From Myxococcales bacterium (lineage in GTDB: Bacteria; Myxococcota_C; UBA6777): a DNA stretch of 64,000 nucleotides. Below, piece by piece: positions 49,452 through 58,844 of this stretch. Below the pieces are notes generated by a model. That model was given only the letters and a program-made list of their open reading frames with translations. It ran no database searches and had not been told where the DNA came from. Location of the stretch: contig JACKEL010000001.1 of NCBI GenBank assembly GCA_020632975.1, positions 248,001 to 312,000 on the forward strand, given 5' to 3'. How positions within the stretch are numbered: the first letter of the stretch is position 1; every line of letters begins with the position of its first letter. Made by a program: the position numbers and the translations under genes.

Positions 49452-50171
49452 TCACTCCCCTCCATGCTTCACTGCAAACTGCACGATCTGCTCAACCCAC
49501 TGTGGCGACGTGGGGACCAAGTGCGCCAATCCCTCGATATGATGGACCTCTGCGTGCTCAAACGCCTCAGCAAGCCCTTGGATCGACGCAGTACCAGGGA
49601 AAAGCGCGTCCTCTTGCCCCACAGCAAACCAGCCTTTGACATCCTGAACAGGCCAAGGTGACGCAGCAAAGGTCGGCAAGTCAAAAGCGGGCTTAAATCC
49701 CGAAAGATACACGCCAAAACGCAACGAATCCCCAAAAGGCAACACACCTTGTTTTGCAAGACCAGTGGCCAGTCCAGCCATCGCGCAGCCTTGGCTAAAG
49801 CCCAAGATGCCCACCACCCGTTGGTTTTGAGTCACCTCACGAATCCTCTCAAGACTTTTAAGAAGTCCTGTATAATCTTTTTTCTTGGTCTCAGGGTCCG
49901 TCTCCGCCGCAAACCAATCACAACGCGGCCCTGCCCAAAAAACCTCTTCACTGAAAGCATCTTGCGCCACTTGACCACGCGCCGCGTATTGTTTCGAAAC
50001 CCACCGCAAGAGACTTTCGACCGCCTCTTCGGACATCTCGTTTGGAGCATCGGGTGCGATCAACGCAAATCCCGCATCTTCAAGCTTTTGCGCGATCGGC
50101 CCAAGCAGCCGCAAGATCGAAGCACCTGACATCGTAATCCCATGAAAAACCAAGATCGCTGGTCGTTCCAT
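49452..50171 (-). CDS. FSH1/esterase-type serine hydrolase
   Basis: A 239-residue alpha/beta hydrolase. ILVFHGITMSGASIL and ALIAPDAPN give the oxyanion region, and GFSQGCAMAG is the nucleophile elbow. VKGWFAVGQEDALFPG carries the Asp, and VHHIEGLAHLVP a late His, so the triad is complete. It should be a cytoplasmic esterase of small esters or thioesters. It is divergent from the condensation-like gene, with 181 bp between them. GGAGAG precedes the ATG. Confidence 0.82.
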   Translation of the reverse strand: MERPAILVFHGITMSGASILRLLGPIAQKLEDAGFALIAPDAPNEMSEEAVESLLRWVSKQYAARGQVAQDAFSEEVFWAGPRCDWFAAETDPETKKKDYTGLLKSLERIREVTQNQRVVGILGFSQGCAMAGLATGLAKQGVLPFGDSLRFGVYLSGFKPAFDLPTFAASPWPVQDVKGWFAVGQEDALFPGTASIQGLAEAFEHAEVHHIEGLAHLVPTSPQWVEQIVQFAVKHGGE

Positions 50172-50352
50172 CTTCTCTCTCCAACAAACACAAGACCTAC
50201 CAACAAAGCGCTCCCATCAGAAGATACGAGCGATCGACTGTCAAGCACGAAAGAGGCAAGATATATCCTTGTCGCGCTCTCCAGAACACGTTATGCTACG
50301 CCTCGTCTTCGCAGCAACTTTGACGGAATCACCCAACACAGCGGAGTGATCC

Positions 50353-51681
50353 ATGCAGACTCCCTCTCCAAACCTCCCCCAACGACTCCCTGCCGCACTC
50401 GCTGATGGTGTCGTCTTCTTTATGTTCGAACATGTCGGCGATCTCCTTGTCCACAGCGTAATCGACTTTAGCGAACCTCTCGACCTTGCCCAAATGCAAC
50501 GTGCTGTACGATGTTCCCTTGCCATCGAACCCATCCTCAATTATCGCTTTGTCATGCGTTGGTGGCGTGCTCACTGGGAACTCCGCGACGATCTCGACAA
50601 ACTCGATCTTTGCGATCTTGTCGAAACCACCGACCTCGAAGCGGATGTCGATGCTTATCTTTGCCATCCCACGGACCCTCGCGTCGATCCGCTGGTCCAC
50701 GTCCGCATCTTCCGCCATGCCCAAGGTGACACCCTTTGCGTCAAGCTCCACCACATCACCGCAGACGGCGGAGCCATCAAGCAATACACCGCGCTGCTTG
50801 CCTCTCTTTACACACAACTCGCAAAAGAACCTGACTTTTCTCCCCCGATATCTCCGCAAAAACAACGCGATATCGACCCCATCTTTGCGCACATCAAACT
50901 TCGCCATATCCCCGCACTGATGCGCCAAGCTTGGCGCGATGTGACAGGGCGCTTTTGGCCTCCACGCAATCTCCAATACCCCAAACGAGACCGCACCCCC
51001 ACCACGCAAAGAACCTACGTCCTGCGCCATCTCACCCAAGAAGAAGTTAGCAAACTCCAACGCTTTGGACGCGCCCATCAAGCCACCCTCAATGATGTGC
51101 TGATGACAGCTTACCTTCGCGCTTGGTATCGCTGGGTTGGCCCTGTCAACGAGCGCGTTCCCCTCCGTGTGATGGCCACTGTCGATCTTCGACGGTATCT
51201 GCCCACACGCCAAGCTGAGACGCTGTGCAACTTGTCCAACTTCTTTAGCGCGCGCCTTCCAAGTCACGCCCATGCCACGGGTGACTTCGCCGAAACCCTC
51301 CAACTTGTCCAAGAACAAACAACTGCTCAAAAGCGCGGATACATCGGCATTGGAGATCTCTATCTGCTCAGACCCATGTTGCGTATCCTCCCCTTCGCTT
51401 GGAACCGCAAAGTCTTCGCTTGGGTCGCCCATCAACTCGAACGCCTCTTGCCTCCCAGCATGACCAATATGGGAGAACTCAGTCAGCAACACGTCCATTT
51501 CGACGGGATACCCGTCAAAAACGCTTTTCTCACCGCAGATGTGATCTACCCCCCTCACGTCTTGTTGGCCGCGAGCGGTTACAACCAACAACTCACGCTC
51601 AGCATCGGTTACTGCCAAACCTTTCTAGAACGCGCAGAGATCCAAGCTTTTTTGGACGATATCTTTTCCGAAGTCTTGTAA
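50353..51681 (+). CDS. Condensation-domain-like acyltransferase
   Basis: A 442-residue protein of the CoA-dependent acyltransferase / NRPS condensation superfamily. LHHITADGGAIKQY holds the HHxxxDG catalytic motif near residue 133. The later LCNLSNFFSARLP and PSMTNMGELSQQHVHFDG correspond to the DFG-like and floor-loop regions. It is a free-standing domain, so it probably acylates or condenses a small metabolite, lipid or amine. The closest types by eye are alcohol acetyltransferase-like and PapA5-like proteins. A GGAG precedes the ATG. It is followed 81 bp later by an M14 peptidase on the same strand. Confidence 0.78.
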   Translation: MQTPSPNLPQRLPAALADGVVFFMFEHVGDLLVHSVIDFSEPLDLAQMQRAVRCSLAIEPILNYRFVMRWWRAHWELRDDLDKLDLCDLVETTDLEADVDAYLCHPTDPRVDPLVHVRIFRHAQGDTLCVKLHHITADGGAIKQYTALLASLYTQLAKEPDFSPPISPQKQRDIDPIFAHIKLRHIPALMRQAWRDVTGRFWPPRNLQYPKRDRTPTTQRTYVLRHLTQEEVSKLQRFGRAHQATLNDVLMTAYLRAWYRWVGPVNERVPLRVMATVDLRRYLPTRQAETLCNLSNFFSARLPSHAHATGDFAETLQLVQEQTTAQKRGYIGIGDLYLLRPMLRILPFAWNRKVFAWVAHQLERLLPPSMTNMGELSQQHVHFDGIPVKNAFLTADVIYPPHVLLAASGYNQQLTLSIGYCQTFLERAEIQAFLDDIFSEVL

Positions 51682-51762
51682 TCTCACCAAGCAAAGATCA
51701 CCAACATTCGGTCGATATCACCAGCCCTGCACCTCTTCTTCTCATCCCAAGGAGGCATCGAC

Positions 51763-53439
51763 GTGTCTTGGCAACCCTATACCGCAAACGCTTATCTCGA
51801 TTACCCCGCGCTCGAAACGTGGTGCAAACAACTCGTTGAACATTTCCCCGCATGGGTCAGCCTCGAAGAAGTCGGGAAGACCCGACATGACCGATCGATC
51901 TGGCTCCTACAGATCGGCGGCCAAGCCTCCCAAGAACACGAAGGCTCGGCCCTGTGGATCGATGCAGGAACCCACGCCTCCGAATGGACGGGAGTAAGCG
52001 CACTCCTTTATACGATCTCTCGATGGTTCGAGCGCATCCAAGCAGGCGATGAAGCCTTTATGCAATGGCTCCGTCATCACCGCATCATCGCGATGCCTTG
52101 CGTCAGTCCTGACGGATACCAGGCCCTCCACGAAGGCTGGCCCTATCTTCGCTCCTCGCTGCGACCTCCCAAAGAAGGCGAAAGCCGCGTTGGGTTCGAG
52201 GCTACGGACCTCGATGGAGATGGCGTTGTTCGATGGATGCGATGGAAACACCCCACAGGACCTTTCGTTATCGACCCCGAAAGACCCATGTGGATGCGTC
52301 ACCGTACCCTCGACGATGATCCCGAAGACGCTTTTTTCTTCTGCAGCGAAGGACTTTTTCTGAATTGGGATGGTGTTCACTGGACCTCCGCCACAACACG
52401 CCATGGCCTCGACCTCAACCGCAACTTCCCTGGACACTGGAAACCCAGTTCGATGTTTGGCATGGACGCTGGCCTCTACGCCCTCAGCGAACAAGAAAGC
52501 CGCTCTGTGGTCGATACCTTCTCGCGTTTCCCAACGATCAGCGCGGGGCTGACATTCCACACCTACACAGGCTGCATCCTGACCCAACCCTACCGCCAAG
52601 ATACACCGCTCCAAGAGCCTGATATCCGCCTGATGGAAGAACTCGCAAACGACGCCGTTCAAGGAACAAACTACCGCGTGATCCGCGTGCACCCAGACTT
52701 TATGTACGACCCTGCACACCCCACCACAGGCGTTTGGTCAGACACCATGGCCGTGATCTTTGGGGTCCCTGGATACACTGTGGAGTTTTGGGACCCCTTC
52801 GCAGAAGCTGGCATCCACCTCGAACAACCCGCCGCTTTCTTCCGCCAACCTGATGCTGAGAAGCTGCGACCTGTCGTTGAACACTTTAGCCAAATCCCCC
52901 ATGCTGTCGAACCTTGGAAGACCTTTGAACACCCTCAACTTGGCCCTGTCGAGATCGGCGGCATCGACTACCTGCGCACTGTTCGCAATCCCCCAGAAGC
53001 ACTCCTTCAAAGAGAGTGCGAACGCGGCTACACCATCGCTGAACGATTCAGAAAAGCCCTTCCCAGCGTCTCCTTGGAAACACGCATCCACCCAGAAGGC
53101 TCTTTAACGCACCTGCAAGTCGTCCTCGAAAATCGCGGGTTCCTCCCCACTTCTGCGCTGTATCGAGGAGAAGAGATTGGTGCAAGCCCAGGCGTAAGCG
53201 TCCGCCTCGAACTGCCCGAAAAGATTCGCTGTGTGCGCTCCCCCCATGAACAAGGACTTCATCATCTCGATGGATGGGGACAGATCCGTGTTCGGGAAGG
53301 GAACCACCAACTGTACTCCAACCTCCCCAAACGCGGTCAACGCGACCTTGCAGAGTGGTGGCTCGAAGGGAAAGGCGAGATCATCATCCATTGGAGCGCT
53401 GGACGCGCTGGACGCGGAAAAACCAAGCTGTCGCTCTGA
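51763..53439 (+). CDS. M14-family zinc carboxypeptidase
   Basis: A 558-residue protein. Zinc ligands are present: His71 and Glu74 in GTHASEW, and a later His in FHTYTG. The Asn-Arg pair for substrate carboxylate binding is in GLDLNRNFPGHW. The catalytic Glu is in GYTVEFWDP. The C-terminal 160 residues form a beta-rich accessory domain. There is no signal peptide, so it is cytosolic or exported by an unusual route. It would cleave C-terminal residues or amide bonds of peptides. GTG 51763 has AAGGAGG upstream. It follows the condensation-like gene in a likely operon. It converges on the HRN kinase-like gene. Confidence 0.87.
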   Translation: MSWQPYTANAYLDYPALETWCKQLVEHFPAWVSLEEVGKTRHDRSIWLLQIGGQASQEHEGSALWIDAGTHASEWTGVSALLYTISRWFERIQAGDEAFMQWLRHHRIIAMPCVSPDGYQALHEGWPYLRSSLRPPKEGESRVGFEATDLDGDGVVRWMRWKHPTGPFVIDPERPMWMRHRTLDDDPEDAFFFCSEGLFLNWDGVHWTSATTRHGLDLNRNFPGHWKPSSMFGMDAGLYALSEQESRSVVDTFSRFPTISAGLTFHTYTGCILTQPYRQDTPLQEPDIRLMEELANDAVQGTNYRVIRVHPDFMYDPAHPTTGVWSDTMAVIFGVPGYTVEFWDPFAEAGIHLEQPAAFFRQPDAEKLRPVVEHFSQIPHAVEPWKTFEHPQLGPVEIGGIDYLRTVRNPPEALLQRECERGYTIAERFRKALPSVSLETRIHPEGSLTHLQVVLENRGFLPTSALYRGEEIGASPGVSVRLELPEKIRCVRSPHEQGLHHLDGWGQIRVREGNHQLYSNLPKRGQRDLAEWWLEGKGEIIIHWSAGRAGRGKTKLSL

Positions 53440-53522
53440 TGGATTTCCCCAGAGAAAAAATATGCTCGATAGGTCTAGGCAGAGACGAAGCGCTGTCTAG
53501 AAAAGAAGTCTCTTGGCGGGTT

Positions 53523-55595
53523 TTATCGCAGAGGTAACTCGATGATCTTCCAACGATAAGGCTTCGTATAGTGATGACCATCTTTGGTTTCGATGCGTAG
53601 ATAATGCGGCCCCTCGCCTGTAAAAAGGAACTGTTGGAACTCGGGTCCTGCGGGGACACCCTTTTTCGGGCGCTTTTTCTTGTACTTTTTGGGGAGACCT
53701 TGAAACTGCTGATCAAGCATCATAATCGGCTGGATCTTGGCATTGAGAAGACTGATGTTCGCCTGCACTTTGGGGACCGTGTACACGCGCAAAAGGTAGA
53801 TGGGAGCGTCCTTGAACACCGTTCGGTAATACGACCAACGCCGCGAACGTTTGGGGCAGTCTTTGCAATCTTTCCATCTCTTCGCGACTTCCGCATAAGA
53901 AGGCAAAGAGAAGGAGAAAAAGTCGAGGTCACGAGGATGATCGTGCAATCCCGTAAATGTTTTATGCAGGCCGCCAACGCTTGCTTTTGCGACAGTGTCG
54001 TTGGGTTCAAGTTCGTGTTGGGGCTTGGGCTTCTTGATCTCTACAATCAAACGATAAGGCCCAAGATTCGGTTGAGGCTTCTCACCAATCACGGTCAACT
54101 CACGCACCAAAAGGAAGTATTCACCCGCATAAAGGCGCGTTGCAGGGATAGACTCTTCTTCTCCACGTTGCCCGTTGTTGCTCTTCAAGACTTCGATGTG
54201 ATGCACTTCTGTTCGCAGTCGTCCAGGTTTGCCTTTGACAAGCTGATACACCCCCAACTCGATATCCAATAACTTCGGTGGGATCAGGCGAATCGAGACC
54301 AACTGCTCTTTTTCGGTCAAACGGAAAGAGTACCAGTCGTGGTCAGAACGCATATCAGCTTGGGGCTTACCAAGCTCGCCTTGTACCCAAGTGTTGAGGC
54401 CGATCTTCGTGGCTTGTAGAGCATTGTTGTTGGGTTCTCGCTCTTGAGTGTAGATCTGTTTGGCCAAGACTGCTTCGCGTTTTTGCTGTTTGGCGGTTTG
54501 GTTTGAACGATAGGTAAACCATCCGATCCCACCCAGCACCAAGAGGAAAAGCGCGATCCATCGGCTTCTTGCGCGCCACTTCCACAAGCGCTCCACACGT
54601 TCCCACTCCTTACGCGACATGACCTCCCGCGGCGACGGTAGCTCCTTGGGAGGTGTTGGCATCTCGAAGGCTTTGGGTGGCTCGTCTTCTGCCGCTCCCT
54701 GCGTTTCTTGCGAGAGGATCGCTTCTTGAGCAGCAAGGAGTTTTTGTAAGAACTCTTCTGCCGAGGAAGGTCGCTTTTTCGTATCTTCATCCAAGGCCGC
54801 ACGCAAGACATCCAAAAGAGGCTTGAGAAGTTGGGCATCCACGCCAGGCATCGCAAAGGTCTTGCCTTCTTCGAGATCCTTCCAATAAGGCCGTCGCACG
54901 GTCATCTCGTACAAGATCGCCGCCAAGCTATAGATATCTGCGGACGCATCTGGGCGGCGCATCCCACTGCGATGTTCGGGGGCTGTGTAATGGAGATCCC
55001 CAAAAAATGTACGCTCTTCACCTTGGTGTTGCGCCGCTTCAATCGAAGTCGTCAACCCAAAGTCCAGTAGCTTAACGAAGTCCTCTTCGCCCTGGTAGTG
55101 CAAAAGCATGACATTCGCAGGCTTGAGGTTACGATGAAAAAGTCCCATCGCATGGGCATGTTGGAGCGCTCCACAAGCTTGCTCTCCAATCTTCAACACC
55201 ATGGTCCAAGGGAGATGCACTTGTGTCTGCAAGAGCTTTTCGAGATCAAGCCCAGGCAGGTACTCCATCACCAGATACAACTCTCCTTCCAAGGTCCCAC
55301 AGTCGAAAAGCTCCATCGCATGGGGATGTGAGAGCCTAGCGAGCTGATGGATCTCTTGTCGAAACGTTTGTGCTGCCGCGTTCCGACCACGCAAAAGGTG
55401 ATTGTGAAGCATCTTGAGCGCCATCACTTTGCCTGTGAGAACATGCTCCACCTGATAAACGACGCCGATCCCACCTTCTCCGAGGACCTTCGCCACGCGA
55501 TAACGACCATCAATCACTTGACCCTTACGAAAAGGGCCATCACGACGAACAGATGACGACGAAGAACCCGCCTCTGTAGTATGAACCTGACTCAT
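53523..55595 (-). CDS. Membrane Ser/Thr kinase-like protein with HRN catalytic loop and PPC-like domains
   Basis: A 690-residue protein. The kinase fold spans about 30-290: GEGGIGVVYQV, Lys61 in ALKM, LFHRNLKPAN with Asn156 where the catalytic Asp belongs, DFG intact at 178-180, and YTAPEHRSG. Everything else needed for nucleotide binding is present, so it is either inactive or works weakly. A membrane span lies at about 338-358 (WIALFLLVLGGIGWF). The C-terminal half has two PPC-like beta domains (EPNNNALQATKIG...DWYSFRL; ELEPNDTVAKAS...DLDFFSFSL). ATG 55595 has GGAGGATGATT upstream. The frame upstream to 55652 is ignored. Confidence 0.85.
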   Translation of the reverse strand: MSQVHTTEAGSSSSSVRRDGPFRKGQVIDGRYRVAKVLGEGGIGVVYQVEHVLTGKVMALKMLHNHLLRGRNAAAQTFRQEIHQLARLSHPHAMELFDCGTLEGELYLVMEYLPGLDLEKLLQTQVHLPWTMVLKIGEQACGALQHAHAMGLFHRNLKPANVMLLHYQGEEDFVKLLDFGLTTSIEAAQHQGEERTFFGDLHYTAPEHRSGMRRPDASADIYSLAAILYEMTVRRPYWKDLEEGKTFAMPGVDAQLLKPLLDVLRAALDEDTKKRPSSAEEFLQKLLAAQEAILSQETQGAAEDEPPKAFEMPTPPKELPSPREVMSRKEWERVERLWKWRARSRWIALFLLVLGGIGWFTYRSNQTAKQQKREAVLAKQIYTQEREPNNNALQATKIGLNTWVQGELGKPQADMRSDHDWYSFRLTEKEQLVSIRLIPPKLLDIELGVYQLVKGKPGRLRTEVHHIEVLKSNNGQRGEEESIPATRLYAGEYFLLVRELTVIGEKPQPNLGPYRLIVEIKKPKPQHELEPNDTVAKASVGGLHKTFTGLHDHPRDLDFFSFSLPSYAEVAKRWKDCKDCPKRSRRWSYYRTVFKDAPIYLLRVYTVPKVQANISLLNAKIQPIMMLDQQFQGLPKKYKKKRPKKGVPAGPEFQQFLFTGEGPHYLRIETKDGHHYTKPYRWKIIELPLR

Positions 55596-55812
55596 AATCA
55601 TCCTCCTCATTGGAGGCGGGAACACCTGCGCGTCCCCCACCACAAACAACAAATCGACTCTTTACAACTATCTCGATCCGTTTTCTTCTAGATTGATCTT
55701 TTCCTTTTTGAAGTTTGATGTAGATCAACCCACGGATGCATCAGGGCTTACAATAAAGAGAAGACCATTCGTCACGACCCAACCAAGCCTCTTCACCCAC
55801 AAAGGCAATGGA

Positions 55813-56418
55813 ATGGAAAGCAAAACGATCCCGTACTTCCACAGTTTGGAGATGACCCATCCGATCTGGGAGCGCTTTTTTCAGGTGTTCCCACTCACAC
55901 TGATCGGCAGCAAAGAACCCGATGGGAACTACGATTTGGCTCCCAAACACATGGCGATGCCCATGAGCTGGCAACATTACTTTGGATTCGTATGCGCCCC
56001 AACCCACGGCACTTACCAAAACATCCAGCGCGAAGGGTATTTTACGGTAAGCTACCCACGCCCCCAACAAGTCGTGATGACCAGTCTCAGCGCAAGCCCC
56101 CGTCAATGCGACGATAGCAAGCCCACAGTCACAGCCCTTCCCACCATCCCCTCTTTGCATGGCGACGGGATCTTCCTCAAAGATGCGTATCTCTACCTTG
56201 AATGCACCTTGGATCGATTCGTCGATCATCTCGGTCCCAACAGCCTGATCATCGGCAAAGTCATCGCCGCACACGTCCACGAAGAGATGTTGCTCCAAGA
56301 AGAAAACAGCGAAGAACAGATCCACAATCACCCGTTGTTGGCCTACCTTCACCCGCGACGCTTTGCGACCATCCAAGATAGCCTCGCTTTCCCCATGCCC
56401 GCAGGCTTTAAACGATGA
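55813..56418 (+). CDS. Flavin-reductase-like FMN-binding split barrel protein
   Basis: A 201-residue protein of the flavin reductase / FMN-binding split-barrel class. FPLTLIGSKEPDGNYDLAP and YFGFVCAPTHGTYQNIQREG match the FMN phosphate-binding strand and loop. GYFTVSYPRP and YLECTLDRFVDHLG follow. It probably reduces FMN, or uses it as cofactor for a monooxygenase or sensor. ATG 55813 has AAAGG upstream. The M20 gene start overlaps its stop (ATGA), so they are coupled. Confidence 0.75.
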   Translation: MESKTIPYFHSLEMTHPIWERFFQVFPLTLIGSKEPDGNYDLAPKHMAMPMSWQHYFGFVCAPTHGTYQNIQREGYFTVSYPRPQQVVMTSLSASPRQCDDSKPTVTALPTIPSLHGDGIFLKDAYLYLECTLDRFVDHLGPNSLIIGKVIAAHVHEEMLLQEENSEEQIHNHPLLAYLHPRRFATIQDSLAFPMPAGFKR

Positions 56419-57602
56419 CACAGACTTACCCACACCAAGAGACCGCCACGCAGATCTTGTCGTTCCTCAAAGAACACCAACAAGACCTCTTCGCACTTCT
56501 TACCCGACTTGTGCAAGCGGAGTCCCCCACAGGAAGTCCCGACGATCACCAAGACACCCTCACCTGTATCCAAGAAGCATTCTCTTCGATCGGATACCAA
56601 ACGGAACTACTCGATGGACCGGGCTTTGGGAAACATCTGTATGCCCATCCACAAGGCTTTCAACAAGGCCAACCCGCCCAACTTTTGTTGGGACACTACG
56701 ATACCGTGTGGCCCAAAGGGACGCTCTCTTCGATGCCCATCGAAGAACATGACGGAAAGCTCACAGGACCCGGCATCTTCGATATGAAGGCAGGCATCGT
56801 CCAATCCATCTTTGCGATCCGCGCCCTACAACACCTCCACATCGCACCAAGCCTCGATCCCATCGCACTTTTCAATTCGGATGAAGAACGTGGGAGCCGC
56901 ACATCAACTCCCTTTATTCAACAACTCGCCCAACAAGTCGATCGCACCTTTGTACTCGAACCCGCCTTTGGACCCGAAGGGAAGCTGAAAACCGCACGCA
57001 AAGGGATCGGTCGTTTTACCATCTCCGTCAAAGGACGCGCAGCACACGCAGGTTTGGCACCCCAAGAAGGACATAGCGCCATCCTAGAACTCTCGTTTGT
57101 GATCCAGAAACTCTTTGCACTCAACGACTTTGAACGCGGCATCACTGTAAACGTCGGGATGATCGACGGAGGCGTCAACACCAATGTCATCGCCCCCGAA
57201 AGCAAGGCCGTCGTCGATGTCCGCGTCCTCACCAACCAAGACGCCGCTTGGATCGAAGAACAAATCCACAGCATCACCCCACAAAATCCCCACGTCACAT
57301 TGGAAATCGATGGCCGTATCGGGCGTCCTCCCATGGAGAAAACCCCCGCCAATCGAAAGCTTTGGACACTCGCCAAGCTTCATGGATCGCAGCTTGGTTT
57401 GGATCTTGAAGAAGTCACCGCGGGCGGAGGTTCTGATGGCAACACCACCAGCCAGTACACCGCAACACTCGATGGGCTGGGCGCTGTGGGCGATGGGGCT
57501 CATGCTCCCCATGAATACATCGAAAAAGAACGCTTACTCGAACGTTGCGCCTTACTCGCTCTTTTGCTGCTCGCACCACCCTTGGCTCAAATCGAAGAGT
57601 GA
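56415..57602 (+). CDS. M20-family glutamate carboxypeptidase-like enzyme
   Basis: A 395-residue metallopeptidase of the CPG2 (glutamate carboxypeptidase) type. The zinc ligands are in order: HYDTVWPKGT (His, Asp), GIFDMKAG (bridging Asp), SDEERGS (catalytic Glu pair) and HAPHEY (last His). The dimerisation domain sits in the middle (VKGRAAHAGLAPQEGHSAIL). It would release a C-terminal glutamate or other acid from peptides, folates or N-acyl amino acids. It overlaps the preceding flavin gene by 4 bp and is followed 33 bp later by the P-loop gene, so the three are one operon. Confidence 0.9.
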   Translation: MTQTYPHQETATQILSFLKEHQQDLFALLTRLVQAESPTGSPDDHQDTLTCIQEAFSSIGYQTELLDGPGFGKHLYAHPQGFQQGQPAQLLLGHYDTVWPKGTLSSMPIEEHDGKLTGPGIFDMKAGIVQSIFAIRALQHLHIAPSLDPIALFNSDEERGSRTSTPFIQQLAQQVDRTFVLEPAFGPEGKLKTARKGIGRFTISVKGRAAHAGLAPQEGHSAILELSFVIQKLFALNDFERGITVNVGMIDGGVNTNVIAPESKAVVDVRVLTNQDAAWIEEQIHSITPQNPHVTLEIDGRIGRPPMEKTPANRKLWTLAKLHGSQLGLDLEEVTAGGGSDGNTTSQYTATLDGLGAVGDGAHAPHEYIEKERLLERCALLALLLLAPPLAQIEE

Positions 57603-57635
57603 ACTTCACCTACTTTTCTTTAGAGAGGGGGCCTC

Positions 57636-58655
57636 ATGGCAAAATACTTTTTTACTTCCTTGACCCGAATATCCGACCTCTCCGACCATCCTTTTCAAAT
57701 CGACCCGATCGATCGCAGCCACTGGGAAGACGGAGATTACATCGTAGGCCGCGTCGCACACCGCCCCAACCCAAGTCGGCAAATCGAACTCACCAACGGA
57801 CGCATGGTCGAAGTCCTCGAAGAAGACTTGATCGTGGGGGCCTTGGGACGCCGCTTCGCCACCCTCGAAGCTGTCGGAGATTGGCGCGCCGTGGGCGAAG
57901 ATCTCGTCCTTGACGTGATGACAGGCGCCGGACTCCTCGGCAAGATCACCTCCATCTCGCCTTTCCTTGGTGATGTCCTCCACATCCATTACGTCGGACA
58001 CGCCACACGCAACGGCACAAAACTCTCCATGGATGACTTTCGACTCCATCCCAAGTCTGCTCTCTCTTTTTCCACACCTTCTATCCTCCTTGTTGGAACT
58101 TCAATGTCCGCAGGAAAGACAACTGCTGGAAGACAAACAATCCATTTACTTAAAGAAGAAGGCTTAAAAGTCATCGGAGCCAAACTGACAGGCGCTGGAC
58201 GCTATCGAGATATCAAAGTCATGCAAGACGCTGGAGCTGACGCGATCTTCGACTTTGTTGATGTGGGCCTTCCCTCTAGCATCCACCCTGAAGAAGACTT
58301 TCGACAACGTACACGTACCCTGCTCTCTCGCATCCAACAAGAACAAGCTGATGTCCTCGTCGTCGAAGCAGGCGCCTCCCCCCTCGAACCTTACAATGGT
58401 GCCGCTGCCATCGAAGAACTTGGCAACAACATCAAATGCACTGTCCTCTGTGCATCCGATCCCTACGCAGTACTTGGCGTGATGAAAGCTTTTGGACGCA
58501 CACCCGACATCGTTGCAGGTGTCTGCACCAACACCACCGCAGGCATCCAATTGATCGAAAAACTCACGCAACTTCGCGCACTCAACTTCCTTGACCCTAC
58601 ACACCTGCCCCCCATCAAAAAAATCCTCCTCGATAAACTTTTTCCTGGGGCTTAG
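57636..58655 (+). CDS. DUF1611-like P-loop NTPase
   Basis: A 339-residue protein. The C-terminal domain begins with a Walker A loop (GTSMSAGKTT, about residues 154-163). LVVEAGASPLEPYNGA near 250 resembles the DUF1611 / CobQ-type Mg-binding region. The N-terminal 150 residues are a beta-rich domain I do not recognise. Distant relatives include DgcN-type and MobB-like ATPases, some of which act on D-glutamate. With an M20 and an M14 peptidase nearby, processing of a glutamyl compound is a fair guess (inference). The RBS GAGAGGGGG precedes the ATG. The TAG stop merges with the first copy of the 20-bp repeat. Confidence 0.72.
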   Translation: MAKYFFTSLTRISDLSDHPFQIDPIDRSHWEDGDYIVGRVAHRPNPSRQIELTNGRMVEVLEEDLIVGALGRRFATLEAVGDWRAVGEDLVLDVMTGAGLLGKITSISPFLGDVLHIHYVGHATRNGTKLSMDDFRLHPKSALSFSTPSILLVGTSMSAGKTTAGRQTIHLLKEEGLKVIGAKLTGAGRYRDIKVMQDAGADAIFDFVDVGLPSSIHPEEDFRQRTRTLLSRIQQEQADVLVVEAGASPLEPYNGAAAIEELGNNIKCTVLCASDPYAVLGVMKAFGRTPDIVAGVCTNTTAGIQLIEKLTQLRALNFLDPTHLPPIKKILLDKLFPGA

Positions 58656-58844
58656 GGGTGCCCATGCATTTTCTGGGGTGCCCATGCATTTTCTGGGGTG
58701 CCCGCGCATTTTCTGGGGTGCCCGCGCATTTTCTGGGGTGCCCACGCATTTTCTGGGGTGCCCACGCATTTTCTGGGGTGCCCACAGAGGGGCACCCCTG
58801 AATTTTCTGGGGTGCCCACAGAGGGCACCCTGAATGAATTTTCC
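58655..58844. repeat. 20-bp tandem repeat, six full copies plus two altered hairpin copies
   Basis: The unit GGGGTGCCCATGCATTTTCT starts at 58655 (sharing one base with the preceding stop) and repeats at exactly 20 bp through 58774. Copies 1-2 read ATGC, 3-4 CGCGC and 5-6 CACGC in the middle, so the change spread in pairs. Two further copies (58775-58808 and from 58809) gain a complementary arm (ACAGAGGGGCACCCC) and so form 9-bp hairpins. Nothing here codes. Confidence 0.85.
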
